Shown in pieces: positions 34,104-43,658 of a stretch of DNA of 64,000 nucleotides. Every line of letters starts with the position of its first letter. Within the stretch, counting starts at the first letter, position 1. The stretch is from RHLJ01 sp965601955 (GTDB taxonomy: Bacteria; Bacteroidota; Rhodothermia; Balneolales; Balneolaceae), in NCBI GenBank assembly GCA_965601955.1, contig OZ271855.1:868001-932000 (forward strand), written 5' to 3'. The notes under the pieces are model-generated. The model searched no databases. It worked only from the letters and a program-made list of their open reading frames with translations, and was not told the origin of the DNA. Both the position numbers and the translations under genes were made by a program.

Positions 34104-37100
34104 ATGACGAAAACGCTACATAAAATAGCAATTTTGGCCTTTACAATGCTATGCAGTACTGCATTTGCACAGACAGGCTCTATCTCAGGTGTAATCGAAG
34201 ACTCTGAACAAGAACCGTTGGCTGGTGCAAGTGTTTTTATCGTTGAGCTCGAACGAGGCACAACATCAAATAGCGAAGGACAATATTCACTAAACAATGT
34301 ACCAATTGGTACCTATACCGTAGTAACCAGATTTCTCGGTTTTAAAGAGAACAGACAAACGTTAACTGTCACATCCGGTTTAAACTTATTGGACATCACC
34401 CTTGAACTCGACGTCGTTGGGTTTGATGAAGTAATAGTAACCGGAACGGGCTCCGCCGTAAGTAAAAAGAAGTTGGCGATGGATGTTTCTTCAGTGGATG
34501 AGCAAAGCCTGCAAAAAGTTCCTGCTTATACACTGAGTTCTTCTTTATCCGGGAAGATTGCAGGAAGTACAGTTACTCCAAATGGTGCCCCGGGTGCTCC
34601 AGCGGCAATTATCCTGAGAGGAATCAATACTATGGGTACTTCGAGGCCTATGATTCTCATCGATGGAGTAGAAATAGATGCAAGTTCAACGGCAGCTGGT
34701 TCAGGAAACGACAGGTACAGCCGATTATCAGATATCGATTTCAGCACGGTTGAAAGAGTAGAAGTAGTAAAAGGCGCAGCCGCAGCTACTCTTTATGGTG
34801 CTCAGGGAGCAAATGGTGTTATCCAGATTTTCACCAAGTCAGGAACAAACGGTCAAACCAGGATTGATGCATCAACCAGTTGGTCGTTCGATCAGCTTGA
34901 TGAGGGCAGAACTGTTTCAAAGGCCACCAACTTCCATGCCTATCCAACCGATGCAAATGGAAATATCATTGGTTTATCATTCAATGAGGATACGGGTATT
35001 TGGACAGTCCCACCCACCGAAGCAAACTCAACGACCGATCAGCCCTTCACCGGATTTGATGATGGAACCGGAACTATTGTTCCTTTAACCATCTACGATG
35101 ATTACCTGAATGAATTTTATCAAACAGGTATTTCACAGAACCATCAGATTTCAATTTCCGGTGGTAATGAAGTGACTACATATTTAGTCTCTGGTTCTTT
35201 CTTAGGACAGGAAGGGATAGAGCGAGATATCAATTTTGAAAGAATGTCTTTTCGGTTGAATACCACTACAAGGCTTAGAGATGATCTTACCATGTCGCTT
35301 AGGACTAATATTGTTAATTCCGAGCGTGAAGGAATTACAGAGAGTGGAGATAATATTGAGTCAGGGCTTAATACTCTGCTTGGTACGCAGGCATTTATCA
35401 ATCCTTTATGGCAGGATGAAAATGGATTTTTTGCTACTAAGTTTACTTCAGGAAGTGTGAGTACAAATGGATTATTCTTTAAGCAGGTTCAACAACTAGA
35501 TACCGGTTCAAAACGATTTCTTGGGAACCTAAACCTGAAATACACCCCAAATAAATTTTTGGAAGTGGATTATAAATTTGGGCTAGATGGCTATTACAAC
35601 GAGTTCAACCGCATCCAGGATAACGTGACGTTGTTTGAAGACCCAACAACAGGTGATAATGAAGTAGTACTGTTAAACCCTGATGGCTTTAGCCAAAGAA
35701 TCGGGCGGACCAATTACTTCTATAATTCTATTGTAGATGTGTTACTTAAGTCAGACTTGGACAGAGATTTTTCATTAGGTATACCTGTTCAAAGTACTAC
35801 CTTACTTAAGTTCGACTGGAGAAGAAATGACTTCACTAGCACAACCTCTCAATCGGATGGATTACCAGCAGGGCTTCCATTGACAACTATTCGGGCAGGT
35901 TCAACAGATATCTCCGATGAATTCCAGTCTACGTTCATTACCTACGGTTATTTGATTAACCAGCGATTCGATATCGATGACTATGCTGGATTCTCAGGTG
36001 GTTTCAGAGCAGATAAATCATCTGCATTTGGTGAAGCTGCAGAACTTAGATATTTCCCTCGAGCTGATGGTTATTTGAGATTATCAGGATTCGATTTCTG
36101 GGAGAATATGTCTTCATTCATTCCTGAGTTTAAGTTGAGAGTAGCCTATGGTGAGGCTGGTACTCAGCCTGGAGCATTCGATCGTTTCATTACATTGAAT
36201 CAGGGAAATATTGGCGTAAGCGGAACCTTCAATACGCCTGCTACTTCCAGTAACCCAGCCATTGTAGAGGAAGAATCTGCTGAACTGGAATTCGGTGCTG
36301 ATTTATCCTTTGATCTTGGAGATACATGGTTCCAGGCAATCGGTATATCGGCTACTTATTGGAATCGCGAAAACCAGGGTGTAATTCAATCTTTAGCAGT
36401 GGCTCCTTCAACAGGGAGTCAGGCCATACTTGATAATACCATAGATCTGGAGGCTAACGGTTTTGATTTAAGTTTGAACTCATTGGTATACAACAGCCAA
36501 AACTTTAACTGGTTAGCTAACCTGAATTTTGGAACCAGTGAGTCGAAAGTTTCCAGTATTTCTAATGGTGAAGATTTAATTCTTTCCGTATCCAACAACT
36601 TTGACTTCATTTTCCGTGAAGGTGAAAGATATGGAGTGTTCTTTGGCTTCCATCCTTTAGAGTCTTTTGACGAAATTGACCCAACTACTAACGAACGCTA
36701 TATCGCAGAAGCTGATGAAGGGAACTTCGTAATAGTTGATGGAGCTGTAGTAAACCGTTTTTCAAAACGAATCCAGATGAGAAGTGAGCGAGAAATAATT
36801 GGCGATCCAACCCCTGACTTCTCACTCAGTTTCAGAAACGATTTCACAATACGAAGAAATCTTGAAGTAATCTTTCAAATCGATTGGGTACATGGTTTTG
36901 ATATCCTAAACGGTACAAAATGGTGGATGTTCAATGCTGGTACTCACGAAGAGTTTGAAGAAAGAGTACTTATTGACGGAGATGAGGTTGTTGGACAGCC
37001 GATCTTCGATCTAAATGGAGATCCTCTTACACAAATTGCCCGGGTTGATGGAAGTGATCCTCAGGCATGGAGAAACTATCATGCATCAAAAAGAAATGGT

Positions 37101-37367
37101 CTTACTTCTTACTTCATTGAAGACGGCTCTTTTGTAAAGCTGAGAGAAGTATCCATCAGTTACGACTTAACCAGCATGGTTGAAAGCAGTGGAATAAGAA
37201 ACCTTCGATTAGGAGTAACCGGTCGAAATTTACTTACCCTAACCGGATATGAGGGATTTGATCCTGAGGTGTCTCAAGCAAACGAAGACAGTCGGTTTAG
37301 AGGTGTAGACTTATTCACCTATCCAAACTATAGAACATTCACATTCAATGTGTCTTTAGGTCTCTAA
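34104..37367 (+). CDS. SusC/RagA-family TonB-linked outer-membrane receptor
   Basis: 1087 aa, typical of the family. A signal peptide (about 1-22) is followed by a carboxypeptidase-regulatory domain (GSISGVIEDSEQEPLAGASV, GTTSNSEGQYSLNNVPIGTY). The plug carries RGINTMGTSRPMILIDGVEI and VEVVKGAAAATLYGAQGANG, and the 22-strand barrel ends VSLGL. It forms the channel of a SusCD importer with the next gene, which is 25 bp downstream. The substrate (glycan, peptide or other polymer) cannot be told: no glycoside hydrolase or protease gene is in the operon. The LytS/LytTR system upstream is the probable regulator. Confidence 0.95.
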   Translation: MTKTLHKIAILAFTMLCSTAFAQTGSISGVIEDSEQEPLAGASVFIVELERGTTSNSEGQYSLNNVPIGTYTVVTRFLGFKENRQTLTVTSGLNLLDITLELDVVGFDEVIVTGTGSAVSKKKLAMDVSSVDEQSLQKVPAYTLSSSLSGKIAGSTVTPNGAPGAPAAIILRGINTMGTSRPMILIDGVEIDASSTAAGSGNDRYSRLSDIDFSTVERVEVVKGAAAATLYGAQGANGVIQIFTKSGTNGQTRIDASTSWSFDQLDEGRTVSKATNFHAYPTDANGNIIGLSFNEDTGIWTVPPTEANSTTDQPFTGFDDGTGTIVPLTIYDDYLNEFYQTGISQNHQISISGGNEVTTYLVSGSFLGQEGIERDINFERMSFRLNTTTRLRDDLTMSLRTNIVNSEREGITESGDNIESGLNTLLGTQAFINPLWQDENGFFATKFTSGSVSTNGLFFKQVQQLDTGSKRFLGNLNLKYTPNKFLEVDYKFGLDGYYNEFNRIQDNVTLFEDPTTGDNEVVLLNPDGFSQRIGRTNYFYNSIVDVLLKSDLDRDFSLGIPVQSTTLLKFDWRRNDFTSTTSQSDGLPAGLPLTTIRAGSTDISDEFQSTFITYGYLINQRFDIDDYAGFSGGFRADKSSAFGEAAELRYFPRADGYLRLSGFDFWENMSSFIPEFKLRVAYGEAGTQPGAFDRFITLNQGNIGVSGTFNTPATSSNPAIVEEESAELEFGADLSFDLGDTWFQAIGISATYWNRENQGVIQSLAVAPSTGSQAILDNTIDLEANGFDLSLNSLVYNSQNFNWLANLNFGTSESKVSSISNGEDLILSVSNNFDFIFREGERYGVFFGFHPLESFDEIDPTTNERYIAEADEGNFVIVDGAVVNRFSKRIQMRSEREIIGDPTPDFSLSFRNDFTIRRNLEVIFQIDWVHGFDILNGTKWWMFNAGTHEEFEERVLIDGDEVVGQPIFDLNGDPLTQIARVDGSDPQAWRNYHASKRNGLTSYFIEDGSFVKLREVSISYDLTSMVESSGIRNLRLGVTGRNLLTLTGYEGFDPEVSQANEDSRFRGVDLFTYPNYRTFTFNVSLGL

Positions 37368-37392
37368 TTATCAACCGATTAATAGGATAAAA

Positions 37393-38949
37393 ATGAAATT
37401 AGTAAAAAAATTAAGCACAGGAATTCTGTTAGTGCTGTTAGCCACATTCGCATGTGATAATGCACTTGATGTGAACAATCCTAATCAACCTACCCCTGAC
37501 ATTGTACTTTCTGAAGAAGGCATTAAAAGGCAGGCAATAGGGATGTATGATGCCGGAGATGGCTGGCTGGAATGGGTATTCTGGCAATACCACGAGCACA
37601 TGGGTGATAATTCTGTTGCACCATGGAACAACTTTAACTTTAACCAAATTCATGGTAGTGTAGAGCTTATTGTGTATAATGATGGTTCTGAATGGAGTCC
37701 GGTTAACCAATCTACTACAGGTAGAACTCAGGAAGCCTGGTTGGACTTCATCAACGATCGAAACAACAGCTCTGGTGGCTTTGAACAAGAATGGGCCTGG
37801 GCCTATCAGATCCAAAACGAAGCCAATATCATGTTAGATGCACTTGATGAAGGAGTGGCTTTTTTAGGTAGCGAAGCTGTGGCTACCCAGAAAGAAAATG
37901 CATACCGGGCGTGGGCGCATTTTTGGAAAGGCTATGCCTACTCCAGGATTGGGTTACTTCATAGTCAGGGCTTGATCGTGAATGGTACAGTTAGTAATAC
38001 AAACAATGATTATGTAAGTAATGATGCAATCATTGTAGAGTCTCAAAGGCAGTTCGATTTAGCGTTGCAAACAATTTCAAACTTTGATGTAATTGCTTCA
38101 GATGTAGTACCAGCTATTTTCCCAACGAACCTGACAGCAGCTTCCATGGAGCAGAATATAAACTCCCTGAAAGCACGGAATGTCTTACTTGGTAAATCCA
38201 GGGATGAGTTGACTGCAACCGATTTTGATGAAGTAAAAGCTTTAGCTGAGAATGGGCTTACAAGCAATGATGGGGCATTCCTTATCGATTCTGATAACGC
38301 AACATTTGTAAATACAGTTACTTACCCCTGGAGAATGGCTAACCTCTGGTCTGCTCCGTCCGCCAGGCTTGTTCAGGTCATGAACAAAAATGGAGATGCC
38401 CGTGGAGCTCGTTTTACTGCTAATGGTTTTGCAACATTCCAGAATAGGGTTACTCAACCAAATGTGAACACACCTTGGGCTGCTTTACCACCCTATGCAG
38501 GAACAAACCCCGGTGATGCACCGATGTATTTCATATCGGCTGAGGAAAACATACTTATGCTAGCGGAAGCTGAACTAGGGCTCGGTGATCCAGCTGCTGC
38601 CGCAACACATATTAATACCGTGAGGAATATGCCACTGCAGCAAGCTGCACTACCAGATTTGGCAGCCGCTACAGTTGAGGATCTGCGAGATGAGCGACGC
38701 GCAGCATTATTTATGAGAGGTACTGCCTTCTATGATGCTCGAAGGTTTGGAGAACTTAAATCCAGAGCGGAAGGAGGAGGAGTTTCAGGTGTATGGGTAT
38801 ATCGATTAGATTCGGGTACTCAAACTCTGATACTGGAGGACAATTCTACGATCTACTATGATTTTGTAGAATACTGGGATGTTCCTGATGCTGAAACAGA
38901 CTTCAACGCAATTCCAGGTGATGGTAGTCCCGAAACAGGAAATGACTAG
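37393..38949 (+). CDS. SusD/RagB-family nutrient-binding lipoprotein
   Basis: 518 aa. The lipobox FACD ends the signal peptide. The mature N-terminus DVNNPNQPT and the helical TPR-like core (AYQIQNEANIMLDALDEGVA, KENAYRAWAHFWKGYAYSRI, TLHINTVRNMP-type segment AATHINTVRNMPL) are those of SusD proteins. The signature C-terminal block DLRDERRAALFMRGTAFYDA and RRFGEL is present. It forms the surface lid of the SusC channel encoded upstream. A terminator follows 28 bp after the stop, so the SusC/SusD pair is a two-gene transcript. Confidence 0.94.
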   Translation: MKLVKKLSTGILLVLLATFACDNALDVNNPNQPTPDIVLSEEGIKRQAIGMYDAGDGWLEWVFWQYHEHMGDNSVAPWNNFNFNQIHGSVELIVYNDGSEWSPVNQSTTGRTQEAWLDFINDRNNSSGGFEQEWAWAYQIQNEANIMLDALDEGVAFLGSEAVATQKENAYRAWAHFWKGYAYSRIGLLHSQGLIVNGTVSNTNNDYVSNDAIIVESQRQFDLALQTISNFDVIASDVVPAIFPTNLTAASMEQNINSLKARNVLLGKSRDELTATDFDEVKALAENGLTSNDGAFLIDSDNATFVNTVTYPWRMANLWSAPSARLVQVMNKNGDARGARFTANGFATFQNRVTQPNVNTPWAALPPYAGTNPGDAPMYFISAEENILMLAEAELGLGDPAAAATHINTVRNMPLQQAALPDLAAATVEDLRDERRAALFMRGTAFYDARRFGELKSRAEGGGVSGVWVYRLDSGTQTLILEDNSTIYYDFVEYWDVPDAETDFNAIPGDGSPETGND

Positions 38950-38976
38950 CGCGCTTTAATAGCTATATAAGTTGTA

Positions 38977-39008
38977 AAAGGAAGGCCTGGGCCTTCCTTT
39001 TATTTTTT
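38977..39008 (+). terminator. Rho-independent terminator after susD
   Basis: AAAGGAAGGCC (38977-38987) and GGCCTTCCTTT (38990-39000) pair fully, and TATTTTTT follows. Confidence 0.92.
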
Positions 39009-39043
39009 AATCTTTTTATATCGATGCTTCATGGGACAATACG

Positions 39044-40960
39044 ATGAGAGTTCAACCATATATCAGGCTTATTTATCCGCTTCTTCTGAGCTTGATTATT
39101 GGAGTATCTGTCCTTGCCCAGGACGCCAATAGCAGGCTTCAAAAAGAAAAAGAAGAGCTCTTTCGGCTTAAGGATGAAATCAAGCCTCTCGTGCAGTCCG
39201 GCAATCAAATAGATATATCTGCTGCCTTTGATTTGGTTGAACTGATTTCCGGGCTGGAAGTGGATAGCCTGTATCCATTAGCCAATGAATTGTACTTTTC
39301 GATATTTACCGATGATGTAGTTGTCCATCAGGCCGGCTTATTCAAAGAAGAATTAAACAGGCTAAAGCCAATCATAGCAAATAAAGAGTATAAGCGATGG
39401 GCTAAGCTGTTCAGAAAAAAGGACGAACAGCTAATCTCTGAGATAAGGGAATATTGGGAACTGGCTGATCCGGTGTTATCAAATGATTATAATGAACGCC
39501 TTATAGAACATTGGAGGAGAGTCTATGTTGCAAAGAGGGAGTACACGATAAATAACAAGTCTGGCTTTGGAAGCGACGACCGGGGCTCATTATTTGTGAA
39601 GTTAGGGAAACCCCACCAGGTAAAAGAATCAAGCGTTTCATTATCGAATTACTCTGATCCTATGACAGGTAGTCAAATCCCTATTGAAAATAATGTCTAT
39701 TTCCGCTTCGAAATCTGGTACTATGATGATGTCCAGTATATTTTTGGTATTCCCGGGACTGGAGGCCCGTTTGGGTTACAGTCAGGTATTCTGAATTTAA
39801 TCCCTGAATCCGGGAACAGGCCCGGGTTTTATTTTGACCCGACAGCAAGCTTAGTAGAGCTTTCCGGAAACCAGTCCCGGGTATTTGAGGGTGGGGCAAC
39901 ATCTACACAGAATACTTCCCTGGCATCTCCGGGCTCTACTTTGTTATCAAGAAATGCGGCTTCTTTATTGCTTCAATATTCAGTACTGGAGCATATAGCT
40001 ACATTCGATCCTTTCTACCTGGACATGTACAATAGAATGAGTAGTGATCTTATTCAAAATGCAGTGAATGGAAGTGCCAATACCTTCAACAGGACAGCCT
40101 TAACTCAGAACTTGAAGTATCGTTCAATGGAGAAAAACTGGTACGAGAGAAAAAGGATGGCGACTCCATCTTATCAATCAGATGCTTTCCCAGAAGCTCA
40201 GTACCATAGAACCGAAACTCACTTCTTTGACTTCCTTTCTGACAGTGGTACTGCTTTTAAACTGATGATCACCGAAACAACCGATTACTCGAAGTTGCAG
40301 CTATTTTTAGCAGCAGATACTTCCGTAGAATTATCGGAGATATCGATAGCAGACAACTTCTATGTGTACAATCAAAACTGGATGAGAGCTGAAGAGGAAG
40401 GGCATGAGGCCCGGCTAAGTTCTGGCACTTATACCCCAGTCAATTCTTATTTGATTGATATCTCCGATGGCGAAAAATTATTCCAGTCAACTTTTACCTA
40501 TGCGGATAATTCCGAAAGTAGCAATAATCCCCCATCAATAATTTCGGTTTCAAAACCATTAAAAATTCCGAGCACAAGTTATGTGAAACAAGAGCTAGAG
40601 AGCGAGAGATTTAGTTTTAGTGATTTGGTACTGGCTAAAGACCAAGATGAATCACCAGATTATCGAATTCCTTTTTTTCCTTCTTTAGACGGAGTATTTG
40701 ATTTTGGAGGAGAGTTGATCGTGTATTTTGAGGCTTACGGTATCCCTGAAGGAGAGTATTTTTCGCTAGAGTATGGTAAGAAAGAGGAGTCGAATAAGGT
40801 AAACGTAGGTTTTGTATCAGATTCTTTTGCTACAAAGGTTTGGTTTAAGCTGGAGCTGGATGAAGAAGTGTACACACCTGGAGAACATGAAATACTATTT
40901 ACACTGTCTTATAGAGGAAAGAAGATAGAAAGAAGAGCGTCAGTCACTGTTGTAGAGTAA
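39044..40960 (+). CDS. GWxTD domain-containing secreted protein
   Basis: 638 aa with a signal peptide (about 1-26). The domain characteristic of these proteins covers about 120-260: YWELADPVLSNDYNERLIEH, then YVAKREYTIN and GSDDRGSLFVKLGKPHQV, and continues as YFRFEIWYYDDVQYIF. The C-terminal half is beta-rich (VKVWFKLELDEEVYTPGEHE-like segment, SYRGKKIERRASVTVVE). The family is common in Balneolota, Ignavibacteria and related phyla; its function is unknown. It lies between a susD terminator and a bidirectional terminator, so it is a separate transcript. Confidence 0.82.
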   Translation: MRVQPYIRLIYPLLLSLIIGVSVLAQDANSRLQKEKEELFRLKDEIKPLVQSGNQIDISAAFDLVELISGLEVDSLYPLANELYFSIFTDDVVVHQAGLFKEELNRLKPIIANKEYKRWAKLFRKKDEQLISEIREYWELADPVLSNDYNERLIEHWRRVYVAKREYTINNKSGFGSDDRGSLFVKLGKPHQVKESSVSLSNYSDPMTGSQIPIENNVYFRFEIWYYDDVQYIFGIPGTGGPFGLQSGILNLIPESGNRPGFYFDPTASLVELSGNQSRVFEGGATSTQNTSLASPGSTLLSRNAASLLLQYSVLEHIATFDPFYLDMYNRMSSDLIQNAVNGSANTFNRTALTQNLKYRSMEKNWYERKRMATPSYQSDAFPEAQYHRTETHFFDFLSDSGTAFKLMITETTDYSKLQLFLAADTSVELSEISIADNFYVYNQNWMRAEEEGHEARLSSGTYTPVNSYLIDISDGEKLFQSTFTYADNSESSNNPPSIISVSKPLKIPSTSYVKQELESERFSFSDLVLAKDQDESPDYRIPFFPSLDGVFDFGGELIVYFEAYGIPEGEYFSLEYGKKEESNKVNVGFVSDSFATKVWFKLELDEEVYTPGEHEILFTLSYRGKKIERRASVTVVE

Positions 40961-41122
40961 TTGATACCATAATAAAGCGGTTTATCACTTTCTTTTTCTC
41001 AGACTACAGGACTGGGCTATCTTTTGTTAAGCAAGATACCTAACCCCTTTTATATCAACATAGATGACCACTATATTATATCGGGGCATTTACCCTCGGT
41101 ATCACGCTTATTTCACAAAAGG

Positions 41123-41150
41123 AAAAGGCGATCATTTGATCGCCTTTTTT
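41123..41150. terminator. Bidirectional terminator between GWxTD and DUF2911 genes
   Basis: AAAAGGCGATCA (41123-41134) and TGATCGCCTTTT (41137-41148) pair fully. A-runs and T-runs on both sides let it work for both convergent genes. It shares arm sequence with the terminator at 30711. The rest of the 208-bp gap shows nothing else. Confidence 0.9.
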
Positions 41151-41168
41151 ATTGTAGTTAATACAAAT

Positions 41169-41714
41169 TTATTTCACTGTAATTGGCACAGCTACTTTTG
41201 TGGTTCCCCAGTGAAGATTCAAGTGAGCTTTTTCTTCTGAAAGCGTATCAAAATAGATCTCAAAAGCTTCAATATTGGATCCTTCACCAACAGCAGCAGT
41301 AGTTCTGGCTACATCTTTACTTTCATCGTATCGGGTTCCCCAGGATAGATGATCGTTGATAATAATAGTCCATTCATCTGCTCCGGGAATGGTGTAGAGA
41401 GAATAAGTACCAGCAGCGATGTCCTGATCACCTACCATAGCATCAGTGCTGAAGGTAATCACGGTAGATTCATTAGCACCAGTTCTCCAAACCCTTCCAA
41501 GAGGTGCAAGTTGAGAGCCATCATCAAAATAAGTTCTGCTCTTTAACATAGGCCGCCCATAGGTAATACTTACTACAGTGGCGCCAATATTTTGGCTAAC
41601 AGCTGCATTTGGGCTAGGGCGTACTCCGCTACCTCGTTCTTGTGCAATAGTTAGTTCATTGGTTAGCAAAAGTGCAAATACGACTAGTGCCCCAAATTTT
41701 AAAAATGATTTCAT
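41169..41714 (-). CDS. DUF2911 family secreted protein
   Basis: 181 aa with a signal peptide (about 1-24). It matches the DUF2911 pattern: VSITYGRPMLKSRTYFDDGS, PLGRVWRTGANESTVITFST, AAGTYSLYTIPGADEWTIII and HLNLHWGTTKVAVPI. The family is a beta-sandwich of unknown function, frequent in Bacteroidota. It is monocistronic. Confidence 0.92.
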   Translation of the reverse strand: MKSFLKFGALVVFALLLTNELTIAQERGSGVRPSPNAAVSQNIGATVVSITYGRPMLKSRTYFDDGSQLAPLGRVWRTGANESTVITFSTDAMVGDQDIAAGTYSLYTIPGADEWTIIINDHLSWGTRYDESKDVARTTAAVGEGSNIEAFEIYFDTLSEEKAHLNLHWGTTKVAVPITVK

Positions 41715-41787
41715 AATACTAGGTTTAATTGAATTAGATTTCTAATAGCTTCTTAAGCTACATTGATTTAAGCACATTTGTAACCAA

Positions 41788-41827
41788 GAAAAAAAAACTC
41801 CCATTCCAAATGGTTTGGAAGGGAGTT
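41788..41827 (-). terminator. Rho-independent terminator after the multicopper oxidase
   Basis: AACTCCC (41796-41802) with GGGAGTT (41821-41827) and inner TTCCAAA with TTTGGAA form the stem. A run of nine Ts on the minus strand follows. Confidence 0.9.
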
Positions 41828-41853
41828 CAACCAGGTAAAAATTAATGCAGAGC

Positions 41854-43563
41854 TTACTTCACGAGTAATACTCTAATCGTACTCATTACAGTATTGGTAT
41901 TAAGCCTAACGAAGTATACTCCACTTGCAAAGCGGGAGGCATCCCAGGAAACAACATAATTACCCCTGGACTGAGAGCCACTGTAAAGTGTTTCTATAAC
42001 TTGCCCTCTCATGTTATATACAATTAGCTCAACTTCAGCAGCCTCTTCAATGTGATATCGAATATTAGTAACCGGGTTAAAGGGGTTAGGATATGAGCCG
42101 ATAATTTTTGTTGTTGTAGGCACATTGATTTCAGTCTCAGGTTCATTGGATACCATATTTGGGTTTTCCAATACAAGAAACTGCCCCATCATTCCGCCAT
42201 CTTCGTGAGGCAGAATATGACAATGGTACATGTAAGGGATTTCATTGTCGTGGAAATCTTCGAACTTGGTTATAAAACGTACGGTCTCATCTGCACGGAC
42301 CAAGACTACATCTTTTAGTCCGCGTTCATTCTCTGGAGGTGCTACCCCATTTCTATCCAGGATATAGAACTGTACATCATGAATATGGAAGGGATGCGCT
42401 ACATTGGTATTATTAGTTAGCTCCCAGATTTCAATATCATCAAGATATACGGTATCGTTGATGAAGGACATATTGAAGATTTCATTATTGATGGTAAATG
42501 GATTGCCAGGCCCGCCGCCTTCGAATGTCTTAATCCTGGTTCTATCCGCATCGGCTTCGTCATAAGGGGTAATTTCTACCAGGTCATTGGGAATAGTAGT
42601 AACAGGGTCGCCATTAGTAGGCTGCACTCTAAATTCTAGCACCTCAAAATCAACACCGTGTAATGGAGTAGCAGCCCCACCTCCTCCGCCAGAACCTGGA
42701 ATGTCATTTGGTAGTTCTGAGGCATAGCTCATTAAAGAAAGAGTTTCTCCGTCATCAGCACTAAAGTTAACAAGTATTTCAGCTCTTTCTCCTGTTGCAA
42801 GCCTCAGGCGATTATACGCTACTGGTGATTCTAATAACCCTCCGTCGGATCCAATTTGGTAGAACATTCGATTATCACTTAATCCAAAATTGTATACTCG
42901 CTCTGAAGAGCCATTGACAATTCTAAAGCGAATGACCTGGGCAGGCACTTCTACATAAGCATCAAATGTGGCATTGACCATTACTTCATCCCCAAAAGGA
43001 GCAACATCAATATTCCCATTAGGCCGAAAAGAACGATCCTGAACAATGAGAGGGAAATCATCTACTCCGTAAGTGCGAGGTAATTCAAGAGCAGCTTCCG
43101 CTTCGTCTCGAATGATAATTGCTCCTGCTACTCCCCTGGTTACATGCTCCTGTGTGGCTTCATGAAGATGCGGGTGATACCAAAAAGTGGTGGCATTATC
43201 TAATACTTCAAAAGCCGGGCGCCAGGTTGTACCTGCAGGGATGATAGAGTGAGGCCCTCCATCATTTTCTGGTGATACATGCATACCGTGCCAATGCATG
43301 GTAGTTGCTTCCCCCAGGTCGTTATTTAAGGTTATAAAAACAGAATCATGTTTTTGAAAAATTAGGGTAGGTGCCAAGATTGGCCCATTTACCCCCATTG
43401 TGTTGTTCGCAGTGATACCGTTGTTAAACTCATAAGAAGCCTCGTCGAGATTTAACTCAAACTGAGTTCCTGAAAGTGTATCTGGAATAAATAGCGGTGA
43501 TTGTGCGAAGAGAGGAATTTGGCATACCAATAATATGGCTGACCCCAAAAAAGCGCGCATCAT
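41854..43563 (-). CDS. Secreted multicopper oxidase with C-terminal sorting domain
   Basis: 569 aa. After the signal peptide (about 1-20) come three cupredoxin domains. The copper motifs are complete: TTMHWHGMHVSPEND and TFWYHPHLHEATQEH in domain 1, HPFHIHDVQFYILD and MYHCHILPHEDGGMMGQF in domain 3, the latter giving the type-1 Cys and the His-Cys-His bridge. Met in EDGGMMGQF is the likely axial ligand. The last 75 residues are a type IX-like sorting domain (GSYPNPFNPVTNIRYHIE, GVYFVRLNTNTVMSTIRVLL). Substrates could be metal ions (Cu(I), Mn(II)), phenolics or bilirubin-like compounds. It is probably surface-exposed. Confidence 0.94.
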   Translation of the reverse strand: MMRAFLGSAILLVCQIPLFAQSPLFIPDTLSGTQFELNLDEASYEFNNGITANNTMGVNGPILAPTLIFQKHDSVFITLNNDLGEATTMHWHGMHVSPENDGGPHSIIPAGTTWRPAFEVLDNATTFWYHPHLHEATQEHVTRGVAGAIIIRDEAEAALELPRTYGVDDFPLIVQDRSFRPNGNIDVAPFGDEVMVNATFDAYVEVPAQVIRFRIVNGSSERVYNFGLSDNRMFYQIGSDGGLLESPVAYNRLRLATGERAEILVNFSADDGETLSLMSYASELPNDIPGSGGGGGAATPLHGVDFEVLEFRVQPTNGDPVTTIPNDLVEITPYDEADADRTRIKTFEGGGPGNPFTINNEIFNMSFINDTVYLDDIEIWELTNNTNVAHPFHIHDVQFYILDRNGVAPPENERGLKDVVLVRADETVRFITKFEDFHDNEIPYMYHCHILPHEDGGMMGQFLVLENPNMVSNEPETEINVPTTTKIIGSYPNPFNPVTNIRYHIEEAAEVELIVYNMRGQVIETLYSGSQSRGNYVVSWDASRFASGVYFVRLNTNTVMSTIRVLLVK

Positions 43564-43658
43564 AATACTAATCCTTTATTAATTGACTACCCGAAACCGC
43601 GAGTTAATAGAATCAAAAAATTAATAAGAAGGAATAGGAGTAGACTATAAATAGATAG